A DNA stretch of 64,000 nt from NCBI GenBank assembly GCA_965178125.1, contig OZ237768.1, positions 372,001-436,000 of the forward strand, written 5' to 3'. Shown here piece by piece: positions 12,175 to 23,656 of the stretch. The position numbers and the translations under genes are program-made. The number at the start of each line of letters is the position of its first letter. The stretch's first letter is position 1. Source of the stretch: Bilabrum cf. latius. Taxonomy: Eukaryota > Bigyra: Bicosoecida > Bigyra > Bicosoecida. A model generated the notes under the pieces. That model was given only the letters and a program-made list of their open reading frames with translations, was not told the origin of the DNA and did not search any database.

Positions 12175-12703
12175 TCTGCAGTGCGATGCAGGGGCCCTGC
12201 AATCGTCGTACCAACAAGTGTCTTGCGGCGATGTGCTGTCTCCGAAGCAGGTGCTGCGAGCCGGGGCTGCCTTAAAGGCAGGTGAGGGGGCCGAGCTGCG
12301 CATGCAGGGAGACTGCAACCTGGTGGTGTACCGAAAGGGCAAGGCGCGCTTTGCGACCAACACGAGGGACAAGGGCACCGAGGGGAAGTGCGCACTCGTC
12401 ATCACGGGGTAGGAGTGCAACCACACGGGAGATCTCGCCCTCGTGGACATGGACAGCGGGGCGTATCTGTGGAGCATCGACACGTCCTACATGTGGCCCA
12501 CGGCCAGGGTGCTGAAGGTACTGGACAGCACCGTGTAGCTGCGGCAGGAGGCTACGTTTTCAAGTATCTGGCGGTCGGTTACCGACGAAGGATTCTTCAG
12601 CTCTATCCCACCCCCTGAGCCAGTCACAGCCCAGGAACCCGGTTTCGAAACCGGATTCTTCGAAGATGTGTTCGATTATCTGGGCTAGTCACAGGATGAA
12701 TGA
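12175..12703 (+). pseudogene. Lectin gene fragment made by recombination between internal modules
   Basis: This piece begins in module 2 (the CDAGALQSSY motif) without signal peptide or module 1, and runs in frame to TGA 12701-12703. Its module-2 half stops at the shared block encoding GKCALVITG and continues directly as the second half of module 3. Unequal recombination between the repeated blocks would produce this. In-frame TAGs at 12410-12412, 12536-12538 and 12686-12688 sit at the same sites as in paralogue 2. No start codon with a secretion signal is visible, so it is probably not expressed as a functional lectin. Confidence 0.75.
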
Positions 12704-13369
12704 AAGGGGTGCTGTTTCTTCGGCGGTTCTGAAAACACAGGATGCCAATCCGGCATGCTATAGCGGAATTCGCGTTCGCCTTCTCGGCGGATGCATCCGG
12801 AATCCGGATCCAGATGCGTAATGCTTCCATACCAAACGGCGCAAGTCAAAATAATTGCATGAGTCACCGCTTTCGATTTGAAGCACACACACTAGAAGTC
12901 ATCGCAATCAATCTGCTGAGATATTCCGAAAGGTCCTGGAAAGGCCGAGGCAGCGTACAGGACAGGGTGCAGTAAACTCTCGATCACGGCGGTCACGACG
13001 AGAATTTGAAAAATATGGAAACCATAACTGTTCCACATTTCGACGTCGATGGGGCGCTGAGGCGGGCCTTGGACAGGCGTCGGGTGTGGACACTGTGGAG
13101 CCGGGGTGGATCCAAGTGGAAATGAACGCCAGTTGGGGGCTTCAAGTTTTCAGCGAACAAGCGGCGCCTTCTGGGCTGTCCGTCCTAAGTTACTAAGAAC
13201 GATGCTTACTACATGGAAGGAACATAATTGGCGCACAGCGCGGAAACCGTTCCGGTTTCTCTTTTTCCGACTCGGAGTGCGACTCGTGTCCTTGTCCTCG
13301 CCTTTCCTTGTCGCCTACTGCATCAGTTCGAAGAGATACAACTGTCGCATACACCTGACATCTGCAGGA
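12704..13369. other. Conserved intergenic spacer of the lectin tandem array
   Basis: No gene. It repeats the spacer at 9776-10419, including a GGCGGGCCTTGGACAGGCGTCGGGTG-type block near 13070 that is also near 10110, and the ATCAGTTCGAAGAGATACAAC-type block just upstream of the lectin start that recurs near 48090 on the other strand. The latter may be promoter or 5' UTR sequence. Confidence 0.5.
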
Positions 13370-15046
13370 ATGCGATCAATGCTTTCTATTCTGGTAGTTC
13401 TCGTCGCCTGCCAGGCACTCAGTGTGCACGGGCGACGAGCAAAAGGCCAGCAGCACCTTCGCAGCGCTGGCTCCACGTCGTCGGCCTCGGTCCGCGCCAA
13501 CAGCAGGCACCAGAGCCGCGGCAGCGATACGCTACAGCACAACTATGACAATGTTGATACATTGTCCTGCGATGTGAGCGCCTTGGCCGCGAGGAAGCCG
13601 GCAAAGGGCGACAGGCTCCGGAGAGGCGAGATTCTGCATTCCGCCATCGGCCAGCACGATAACGCCTTATCCAAGGGTTCGACAATGTTGTAGGTCCGGG
13701 CTGACTGCAAACTGGCCGTTAATGGCAAGGACTAGCCGGAATTGTTCGTATCGGACAACCGTGAGGAGCACGCCGACCACTGCGCGCTACTCATGACGGA
13801 TGCAACGTGCAGCACGCAGGGAGACCTGGCCATCATCGACACGGACACGGGCAAGTACCTTTGGCGGGTGCAATCCTCTGTCTTCACACCCGAGGTGGAC
13901 ACGTTTCAGGTTCAGGGAGACGGCAATGCCGTTCTCCTTCAGGAAGGCGCGCAGCTGCTGTGGAGCAGCAATACCGGAGACCACACGCGCGGGTGGGGGA
14001 TGTTCCACTTCGATCTGGAGGTGCGGGAGGACGTGCACAGTCTGAAGTGCAAAAAACGGGCTCTGAAATCGTTGTACTACCAAGTGACTGGCGGCGACGT
14101 GCTGTCTCCGAAGCAGGTGCTGCAAGCCGGGGCCGCCTTGAGGGCGGACGATGGGAAGGTCGAGCTGCGCATGCAGGGAGACTGCAACCTGGTGGTGCAC
14201 ATAGGGGGCAAGGCGCGCTTTGCGACCAACACGAGGGGCAAGGGCACCGAGGGGAAGTGCGCACTCGTCATCACGGGGAACGGGTGCGACACCAAGGGCG
14301 ACCTGGCCATCGTGGACAGCGCCTCCGGGCAGTACATCTGGCGGGTGCCTGCCTCGCTGATGGACCCGGGTGCAGACACCCTTCGTCTGCAGGGGGACGG
14401 GAATGCTGTCCTGTTCCAGCAGGGAGGTGCGATTGCGTGGTCTGCGGGATCGAGGTTCTTGGATAGTCCAGATGCCGACTACACCTTCGGCAATGGTCGC
14501 AAGACGGTGGCGCTGCAGGCAGCCATCGACGCGGCTCCTCGCTGCAACCCCAAGGCGCTTGCTAAGCGACCTGCCGCCCAGGAGGACTCTCTGTGGGACG
14601 ATGAGGTGCTGGCCATGGGGAAGTCGATCCGGCCTTGGGTTTACAGCCAGGCCTCTCTGACGGTGCAGGACGACTGCAACCTGGTGGAGACGAATAGGAG
14701 AGGACACATCCATTGGAAGACGGATACCCGGGGCAAGGCCCAGAAGTGCGCACTCGTCATCACGGGGTAGGAGTGCAACCACACGGGAGATCTTGCCCTC
14801 GTGGACATGGACAGCGGGGCGTACCTGTGGAGCATCGACGCGTCCTACGTGTGGCCCACGGCCAGGGTGCTGAAGGTACTGGACAGCACCGTGTAGCTGC
14901 GGCAGGAGGCTACGTTTTCAAGTATCTGGCGGTCGGTTACCGACGAGGGATTCTTCGGCAGCTCTATAACGCCGCCTGAGGGTAACCCGGAACCCGGTTT
15001 CGAGAAGGTCTTCAATTATCTGGCTGGGCGAGTCCCAAGACACTGA
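13370..15046 (+). CDS. Secreted three-module bulb-type lectin, paralogue 3
   Basis: Predicted 558-residue protein: signal peptide (MRSMLSILVVLVACQ), linker and three lectin modules as in its neighbours. Four TAG codons are in frame: 13691-13693 (Trp or Arg in paralogues), 13733-13735 (variable loop), 14768-14770 (Glu in paralogues) and 14894-14896 (variable). No TAA or TGA occurs in frame until TGA 15044-15046. The last few residues differ from the family (RVPRH in place of SQDx) because of a small insertion near 15020. Apart from these changes the modules are as well preserved as in paralogues without any TAG, which argues that the TAGs are not disabling. Confidence 0.85.
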
Positions 15047-16215
15047 CATTGAGTTGTGCGTTACATCGAATCAGTTCTAGAACCTCCGGTTTCGGTTGCT
15101 GGATAAATGCGAGGGTGCGTTGGGCCCCGGCTCCTCGGGCGGTTGACCACCCTTTGCGCCACAAGGGGACTCGGCTGCTGGTGCAGCCTGAGCCGTACTG
15201 ACCCGCAGATTTGGCCATGTGGCCACTGCGGCTTGCCGCTCTACGTATACCGGCCTGTGGGTCAAATTAATCCGCTCCGTGGAAAGAGTCGCCACGGTGG
15301 CTGCTGTCCGCTTTGCTTGCCACTAGTGGTAGTCAGCTGTCGGTGGTGAACACCGTGGAGCTACTTGCATCGACTGTTGTACTGTCAGATACTGGTGGCT
15401 GATCTGCAGCATTCACCGTTCCACCGATCCAAAAGGATGAGCCTAGTCGTTGATCGCAACCAGAGATGTCATTTAGACACGAAATCCTCGCCGAGCCTAC
15501 TACTGGTGCCTAAGATGCATTCGGTTATACAGGCTGCTGCGGGAATGATCATCGCTTTCGTCGTTGTTAGTGCTACCCATACGACAGCACCTCCCAGTCT
15601 AGCTTACAAATGGTGCACATGGTGCTGCTCGTTTTGTCCTGTCGTTGCTAGTGCTGTTCATCCGGAACCTGCAAGACGTTGTTGTCGAGCTGCGTCCGTG
15701 CAAATGGTGCAATTGCTCATACACGCTGCCTTGGGGATCCGATGGTCACCTCCTCCGTGGCAGCTAGTGCTGTCACTATGACAAGACCTCCTGGTCGAGC
15801 TGTATCTATTCCACGTATCACGTAATACGGGACACGGCTCCAAACATTGTGAATTCAATCTTCGTGCTCCGCCCCTCAGTGCGCTGCTCTGCGAGTTCAT
15901 GCCGCCACGCTGCTCCACAATAGCCCTCTCGGTGTGCTCTGCTCTGGCTCCCTGATGGGCTACGAGAGCTTTCGCACGACTTGCCATATGGGAGTGGCTA
16001 TGCCAATATATCGGGGCACCCAAGCACTCATCCAATGAATACCAATCCGGATATAGCTCTAAAAACGAAGATGAAAATACTGCCATTGGCAGTGGGTACT
16101 TCGCCGAAAGGTCCAAGTTACAACAGGCCATATCAGTCTATTCCATCCGGTGACACCGAGTCACTAGGCGCGCTTCTGTTTTAAACACTAGTTACTTTAT
16201 TACAGAATCCTTCAA
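15047..16215. other. Intergenic region without a recognised gene
   Basis: Several short open frames exist but none shows a domain, signal or paralogue support. An 80-bp block at 15966-16035 (TCGCACGACTTGCCATATGG and following) is repeated at 7461-7535. A TTATTACAG acceptor-like site at about 16197-16205 lies just before the PLAC8 start and may mark a 5' UTR intron. Confidence 0.35.
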
Positions 16216-17217
16216 ATGCAGTCGCATCAGCAGTACGGCAATGGTGCTGCCGCTCAACGAACTGACCAAATCCCTGTTGGCGTCCCGATAGGCTAGACCC
16301 CAGGTGGCAACCCAGGCCTAACCACGGCAAATGGAGAGAGAAGAACTGATTTTCGCGTTGGATTGTGCGACTGCTTCGGCGAGTGCAGCATCTGCCTTGC
16401 TTCAACTTTTATCTGCTTCTGGCCGTGTGTGATTGGGCAGATTGGAAACCGGACGAGGCGCTGGCCCTTGGGAGCAACAAACATGCAAGGAGCAATGTAT
16501 AGAATTGCCCCAATTGTGCTGGTTGCTGTGATCGTGCAGTTGCTGGTACAAACTGGAGTCGCGGCTGAAAACCCGACTCTCGGGGCGATTCTTAACTTTG
16601 TCAACTTCATCGCCGGCATCGTGCTCGCAATTATCGTGTACTCGGTCCGGACTTAGACAAGGTAGGTGCTCGGATATACTCCGCAGGGCTGCTGCGACTG
16701 CCTCGCGTCCTGCTGCTGCCAGTGCTGTAGCGTGGCGCAGGTGGCGCAGGAAGTGAACGTCAAGGAGCCCTTCAGCACCAAGGACGTGGAGATCGTGGAC
16801 GTCTTCGGAAATCCTATTCCCAGGGACGGGTCTTCAGGCAACGGAGGCGCGGGTGGGGTGCCTATGCAGGCCAATCACCCACCACAAGGAGGCATCCAGA
16901 TGCAGCAGTTCCACCCGCAGCACCAACCCCAGCACCAGCCCCAGCCCCAGGGGCAGGGAGGCTTCCACAAGACGCAAGTGCCCCAAGGGCAGGCACAGGG
17001 AGGCGTGTATCCCCCTCCCCAGCATGGGGCCGTGGCTCCGACCCCTCCAGGGATGGGGGGATACCCCCAGAGCGGGGGCTATGCCGGCAACCCATACGGG
17101 GGTCATCAAGGGGCCGGCGGTGGTGTTGCCCAGCCCTATCCGCAGGCTGGGTTCACTGCTCAGCAGCCCCAGGCCCAGCCGGACCCCATCGCGGCCAAGA
17201 TGGCTTAGAACGTGTGA
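16216..17217 (+). CDS. PLAC8-domain membrane-associated protein with Gln/Pro/Gly-rich C-terminus
   Basis: Predicted 333-residue protein. The N-terminal 50 residues are Gln/Gly-rich. A PLAC8-type Cys-rich domain follows: a first CDCFGEC cluster near residue 51 and FWPCVIGQI, a hydrophobic central segment with two probable membrane helices, then a second cluster CCDCLASCCCQCC near residue 158, followed by AQVAQE. The tail (185-333) is rich in Gln, Pro, Gly and Tyr. Four TAG codons are in frame: 16294-16296, 16654-16656, 16663-16665 and 17206-17208. Two of them separate the membrane segment from the second Cys cluster, so the PLAC8 domain exists only if UAG is sense. The gene ends with TGA 17215-17217. 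PLAC8 proteins elsewhere affect cell size or metal transport; the role here is unknown. Confidence 0.8.
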
Positions 17218-17541
17218 CGGGTGCGGTGCTCGTTCTGTCATTTTGACTCGTGTCGTGCTTATTGTCTCGTCTGACAATTGAATGGCCGCGCTTGGAGCAT
17301 TCCATGCGGCGAGCGCAAGCCTCTCAAGCTTTCTTTCCGCCAATCCAAGGGTACGACCATGCTGATCGGGGTGCAGCCCTCACGCCGTGCGCAGTCCCAA
17401 GCCAGATCAATCACATCCACCTCAATGCAAGCAACAGGACTAGGCACGGAGTACTAGACAGAAGCTCTCAAGCGAGCTACTTCGTGGGATAAAACATTTG
17501 TAATAGTTGCACAATTCACACTGTCAGCCGTAGCCCCAGCG

Positions 17542-18432
17542 TCAGCGACCCTTCCAGTACATTTCCTTCAGTTGCTCCGTCTGCGCGCGAGTGGCCGGCC
17601 CGTCGTCGCCGCTGCTCAAAGATTCCATTTGGGAGAATGTGCTTCCCAGCCACGCATCCCTCTCGGCAGCTTCCATGCACACAACTCTCTTGCGTTCCCA
17701 GTCCTGCCGGCCCACGGATTTGCATGGCACTTCAACCACACTGTTAGTGTCCGAGAGCCAGTACACAGGCTCTCCCCGAAGAATCTGCTCGAGTAGCATC
17801 ATGGAGTACTTGGTGGGCGCCACCAGTCCCGGCATATTGGTCAGCACCCCAATCGGCGGCGCCTTGATCAGACCTGCTTCGCCCCTGCGCCGCTTGCCTG
17901 CCTGCGGTGCCTTGTCCTGCTTCAACCCTGCTAAGGCATCGACAGCCTCGCGCGAGCCCCCGCTTCTAGCTCGTTCGTCGCCCAGCTGTCTCCTCCGAGT
18001 CTCGGTCGCTGCGCTCCCCCCGCAAAATGCCTGGCCTACTGAGACTTTCTACACTGCGGCAGACTGCAGTAGCGAGCTGATCTTAGAGCGATAATTGCGA
18101 TCTGCTCCCGCAGGCTACCTGCTGGCTCCAGTCCCGCTTGCGGCTCCAGTCCCGCTTGCGGCCCCAGTCCCGCTTGCGGCCCCAGTCCCGCTGCTGGCTC
18201 CTCTGCTGGCCCCGAGGTCCTCCGGACCGGCGTCAGGGATCCATCGTGGGATGCTTGGGTCTGTTTCCACCCATCCGTTTATTACCTCTTCCACCGTCAC
18301 CACGTCCACGGCTTGCACGTATCGGAACCTGGGGTGACGAGTAGCTGGGCCCAATGATGAGTGCGCTCCGGGCACAGCGGTCGAACCAGTGCCGCTGCTG
18401 CCGCTGCTGGCGATCAAAGAGAATGACGACAA
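17542..18432 (-). CDS. Unknown protein with Ala-Ser-Gly-Thr repeats (5' end unresolved)
   Basis: One frame on the minus strand runs from about 18432 to TGA 17542-17544, interrupted only by TAG at 18115-18117 and 18049-18051. The N-terminal part is Ser/Gly-rich with a WVETDP segment. The middle has an 18-bp tandem repeat (about 18118-18190) coding for ASGTGA units. The C-terminal 120 residues are less repetitive and contain LLEQILRGEPVYWLSD and end KEMYWKGR. That C-terminal part is duplicated, in decayed form, at 7558-7880, which supports its being a real coding sequence. There is no ATG at the 5' end of the visible frame; a first exon probably lies upstream. No known family was recognised. 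Confidence 0.55.
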
Positions 18433-19688
18433 AGGGGGTTTATTCTAAATGTCGGTGTGGCCCTTGACAGCTGGTTCATCTCTGACTTCGCTGGCAGGCT
18501 TCGGCTTGCTCGATGAGACTTGCCAGTTGTAAGCAGAGCCCACTGCCGGTGGACTTTGCTGTAAACCGCTGAGGAGGTCAGGGCTCTACTTCTATATCTC
18601 ATGATCGGCGGCAATTGCTGCCAAGTCGAGTGATGCATCCTATTCCTACGAATGGTGTGCAGAGACCGATCGAAATGGGAGAAGTCATGGGATAACAACT
18701 GCCTGCCTTTGAATGATGAGATACAGTACTAGTGGCTAGAATCATGGCATTTTTCTTCTCACTGTGGCATCAGTCCCATTAGAATGGTTCGCCGTCCTTG
18801 GAAAGTGGTGGCCTTGCTCGTCCGATCTTGATTCCTGTGGAAGCAGCTCGGTCACAATACCGAAATGTCAATCGTTCGCTTATATCATAATGCATCATAC
18901 CACGTGTGTCAAGAACCACTAAATGCCCACAGGAAGCAAACCTGTCTCTCACCATTGCGCGGAGCGCGTTGTGATCAGTGATCAGTGGGTGCGACTAGAC
19001 TGGACTATTCCTGCACGAAGCTGAACGTACCTAGATTGAAACGCCAACAAAGTAACAGGATCGAAAGCCAGATGCAAGAGGTGTGGGCCTGGTCTTGTAT
19101 ATGATCCTAATGTGATCGAGAACTGCTCGGTCACCAGCCGGCGCCGCATTTGTAGCGGAACCTCACACACCGAGCACTTGCTCTGGAATTAAAAAGTCTG
19201 CTCTGGCTTGGACCCAGTTTGCCTGATCGGAATTCCCCCTTCGTTTTTGCTCAATAGCGGCCATGTTTTGAGGCTTGATTTAAAAGCCATACTCAAGAAG
19301 GGCCAAAATGAGACTATTGGAATGGCTTCCCAGTCCTGAGGTCGCAATGTGCCGATGGTCGCATTAAGAGTATGTCTACACACTGGTATCAGCAAGCATA
19401 GAGCAAAGCACGAAACCGCAAATGAAAACCAATCTGAGAGCATGTTGGCTCCTGTCCTGCATGCTGCTGCTATTGGTTAGACCTGGCCAGTGAATGCGGC
19501 TCTTGCTATGCGCATGCTAGCGACTGCTACCACAGGGCCTCTCTAGTCAACGGCACCACACCACACAAAGGGTACTCACAGCATTTACAGCAGAATACCT
19601 CGCATCTGCCCGTGCATGAAAACTGTATGGTGATCGGCCAATGACCAGGTCAGTAGCTAGGTTGTAGCTCATACTCCGAATACTGTTT
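18433..19688. other. Intergenic region, nothing recognised
   Basis: AT content is higher than in the flanking genes and all open frames are short on both strands. It may hold the first exon of the 17542-18432 gene near its left edge, but no convincing donor/acceptor pair could be tied to it. Confidence 0.3.
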
Positions 19689-22600
19689 TCAGGATCCAAC
19701 GATATCCGAGCTCGAGTTGTACGCTCGCAACGGGCGCCGCGCAGCAAGTTCCGCATCGCGCCGAGCAAGGCCTCTACCCTATGCAGCTGCATCCGAAGCA
19801 AGATGTCCGGGAGCGATGCCCTGCTTACCCTCCGAAAGCAAGCTACCGATGCCCGCTCGCGCCTTCATTGTAGTTCCTCTGCTGGCAGCCAAACCACGTG
19901 AGGCGGCAGCGTCCGTGCTTCTGCTGCTGCTGTTGCTGCTGCTGATCGCCACTGGCACTCCAGAGGCGCCTGCTCCATTGGGCAAGGACGGCGTTTGTCG
20001 CGCAACTGCCTCGATACCGGAGGATGAGGCCCCCCGTGGCGGCTTCGCACTCGTCACACCAGCAGGCAGCCCCTTGCGCCCCTGCTGCGCGATAAAGTCC
20101 TGCATCATGCGGCGGGCCTCCGCCTAAGCCCTTTCCGATTCCGGGTCGGTATTGCCAGGGGCGCCATCACCACCACCAGCGCCGCCGACACTGCTGCCGC
20201 TGCCACCGCTGGTTCCGAGTGCGCTGGTTCCGATGACCACAGCGCCCCCTCTTTGTCCTCCGATGGGACCCGGCGCCTGGTCTTTCTCGATCGACTCCAG
20301 CCGGGAACTCAGGTTGCGGAACCTCTACTGCAGGTCGGCCGGCGCCACGCTCACTGCCTCCCCTTTTGCCGCCTCGACCTTGGTAGTCACCCCTGACCCG
20401 CCCGGGCCGCCGCCGCCGCCGCCGCTGTCACCTGCGGTTGTGTTCTCTGGGCGGCCAGTCGGGTCAACTGCCGCATCGCTTGCATCCGGTGCGAATGCGC
20501 CCTGCGGAACCAGGTCTGCGAACCGGCGCCGCGCAATGGCCTCCCGCTCAACTGACTCCCTGCTGCTCGGGAAAGAAACGGCCGCCGCTGGTGATAACGA
20601 AGACGAAGACGCCAATGCTGCGCCCCCACTCGTCACACCGCCAGCCAGCCTGCTCCGGAAGCTCTCCACCTGCTCGTCTGCGATGCGCTCCGCCCGGGCT
20701 CGCACCATCTGAGCGAAATCGGCGGCGCTCAGCTCGTGCAGGGACGCCGATTGCGCGGCGCCGGACAAGCCGGTTCCGCTATCCTCGGCGTGCTGCAGGC
20801 CGGCGCTGTGGGACGGCTGCGGAGACACAGGGGCTTGTTCCCTGTAATTGGACTCGGAGCCGTAAACACCGACACCGCCGCCGTTCCTCTTGCCGGGACC
20901 GTACCGGTCTGCCAGCTCGGATACGGGGGTACGAAGCCCGCTGGGAATGCTCTCGGGCATCTCCTGTGCCTCCTGATCGATCGACCTCTTTGACTCGGAG
21001 GCAGCGCCCCTTCTGCTGGCACCTGCACTCCCCGATCGCATCGCATCCGGTCTCGAGCTGGGGCGCCCCTGCTCTTGAAGCGCGTCCTCTACTGCAGCCG
21101 CGATCATCCCATGCACCTGCCCAGCGTCCCCCGGGGCCGTCAATGCGGAACCGAATTGCGCGGCGCCGCTCCCATCCCCGGGCAGGGAGCCGTCGCGACC
21201 CACAACGCGGGCACCCTCGGGGAGGTTCCGCAATGCGCGGCGCGCGACTGCCCTCGCGACCTGCAGCACCGGGTTGTCCCCATCAGAACCATCGCCCTCC
21301 GAACGACCATCACTCCCCAGCTGCAGCAGCCTTGCGGCAGCCCTTGGCCTGCCGGCAAGGTGCACCAGCTGTACCATCGCTGAGGCCAGCCCCTCCAGCC
21401 TACCCCCCACCGTCCGCAGATCACTCTGCTGCCTGTTCAGCACGTTCCTTGCCTGCCGCAGGCCACCCAACGCCTCGGTCAGCTGACGCTTGGTCTGCAT
21501 CAGCTCCAGCTGTGCCTGCAGCAGCTGCGCAGTCTCACGCTCGCCAGCTGCTGGGCTGCCCGCCGCCTCCGCCGCCTCCCGTCTCGCCGCCTTCGCTGCC
21601 TCCATGGCGCCGCGCGTGACCTCGTCTGGTTCCACAAAACGGACGCGCGAAGTTCCTGCGGCAGCTTCAGCAGTCGGCCCCACGGCTTCAGCGCCAGTGC
21701 CAGCGCCAGCGCCAGTGCCAGCGCCAGCGCCAGTGCCAGCGCCAGCTTCAGCGCCAGCCCGCGACCGAGACCGAGACCGGCCCGACGACGACGAGGCACG
21801 TGCACGTTTGGCCCGGGCCGCAGACCCCGGTGGACTGGGCCGGGTCATGATATGATCCCCCTGCGCCTCCGGACTCCGCAGGGTCCGCGAACTGGCCTGT
21901 TGCTGGTTCCGCTGCTGGTGCTGCGTGACGAGTGCGTCCTTTCTCCGCTGTGCCTTCTGCAGTTCCGCTTGCAGCTGCAGAAGGCGGCGCCGCGCATCCT
22001 CCGGGCTACGCAGCGGTTCCGCTTCGCGGTGCGGCCTCCCACTTTCACCACCCCGTCCGTCGCTGCTCCCACGCGACCCCCTGCGGCCGTTTTGCTGCTG
22101 CCTGCCCCGCGCCCCCGCGTTGTTCCCTGCCCTGGCCCCGGCCCCGGCCCCCCGCCCCGTGCTGCTGCTGCGGCCGTAACCGCTGCTCCGCACGTTCGAG
22201 TACCTTGCCTTATATCCTGGAACTCCTTCAGCACCGCCGTGCGATGCACCCGGAGAGCCCCTACCCACGGAGGAGGACCTGCCTCCGCCGCCAGCTCCGT
22301 GCGACCGACGCGCCCCCCCGCGGGGCATCCGCTCTGCGGAACCGGATCGTCTCAATGCGCGGCGCCCCGCATCAGCGGAACCATCAGAGGCGCCGCGCGC
22401 TGCCGCCCTCCTGGCCGCCTCCTCCGCCCGCTGCCATGCGAGGGGAGAGACTGGGCTGTTGGTGCTCGCGCGGCGACCCCGGGTAGCGCTCGCCGAACGT
22501 TCGCCGAAGTTCGGCGGAGTTCCGACGTTGGACGGGCTGGAGACCCCATGACCCGGTTTAGGCGATCGGAGCAGCTCTGAGGCATCTCCCAGGAGGACCC

Positions 22601-23111
22601 CTTGCCTAAGGCTGGAGGGGTCGAGCGAGGCGGCCCCGGCGGGGAGGTACACGTACGTCTGCTGCTCGGGCAGCACGGAGGGCATGCCCCGGGCTGTGGA
22701 AGCGGAACCATTGCGCAGCGCCTCCTGCTATGCGGAGCCGCGGGGTGGGCGGCGCTCTGCCGATCTCGCGCGGCGCCGCCTTGCGGAACCGGAACCCTGC
22801 CTGCCCCGGTCGGAGCTGCCTGCGCTGGAACCACCGATCGCAGCTCCTGCTCTTGGGGACGCCCACTAAGGCCTACTCCTGCGACTCGTGGCGCTGAATG
22901 CTTCCGAATTGGGATCACGCTGCTTCTGCTCCCGCTTTTTCTCGATAGCCTGGCGGCGCTCTAATGCTTCTCGCCGTTTGCGATCGCTCGCAGCCGTCTA
23001 ACGGGTAAAGCTGCTCGTCATCTTGAGAATAGCATGGGCTGTGGGGGCTTCTGTTGGCGATTCGGGACGAGAAGTGGACACTCCCGACAGACCGCGAGGA
23101 TGCTGTGCCAT
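19689..23111 (-). CDS. Large low-complexity Ser/Gly/Arg-rich protein with coiled coils, unknown function
   Basis: A single minus-strand frame of about 1,140 codons ends at TGA 19689-19691. It is interrupted only by six TAGs (22998-23000, 22866-22868, 22728-22730, 20325-20327, 20124-20126, 19779-19781); no in-frame TAA or TGA was found. The N-terminus has a charged helix (RREALERRQAIEKKREQ), then long Ser/Gly/Arg-rich disorder with GAGTGA repeats (about 21690-21760). Predicted coiled coils lie near LLQLQAELQKAQ and MQTKRQLTEALGGLRQ, and the tail is Ala/Ser-rich. The start was set at 23109-23111; ATGs at 23187-23189 and 23019-23021 are possible. It is divergently arranged with the PH/coiled-coil gene to its right, with which it shares compositional style and iterated short motifs. 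No known family was recognised. A long frame in GC-rich DNA alone is weak evidence; the TAG-only interruption pattern strengthens it. Confidence 0.6.
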
Positions 23112-23656
23112 CTTGTTGATACTTCGGATCGCGAGCAGTTCTGCAATGAAACGTCGTCGGAGCAGACAATAGTACGATAAATGGTTCAAAACGACAATCG
23201 AAAAAAAGCGCGCGATTTCCCATTGAACCTACGTGGCCATCAAATGGCCACAATCAGGTGAGTCTGCCTCTCGCGGACAAATGCAGCAACCAAAAACTAC
23301 ACCCAAACCTATCTTCCAGCAGCTCACACTTCAGATTGGTGTATGTCACAACACGTTCAGCCAAAAACACAGGAATATCTGTATTTGCCTTGCTTGATAC
23401 GCGTAGAATGCCTCAGCTAGCCAGATGTCGGACTTCGCCCAATTGTGGTTCCGCTTTTATTGCGCGGCGCCACTAGCCTTCTTGTCTCTGACCTTGCAGC
23501 AGAGACACGAGGACAGGTGATCACCAGCAGTATTGTAGATACTTTATATACTCTTTCGCAGCTAAGGCTGCCGTTCTAAGCTTATCAGCAGCACCTGCTG
23601 TCGAGTCAAGCCTTCGCTTTCACAGCTGGTCGTAGAGTACCCGCCACCTTGGAAGC

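Noticed and set aside
18118-18190. Four-unit 18-bp tandem repeat considered as a CRISPR-like array
   Set aside because: Units are contiguous without spacers, lie in a eukaryotic gene and encode in-frame ASGTGA repeats.
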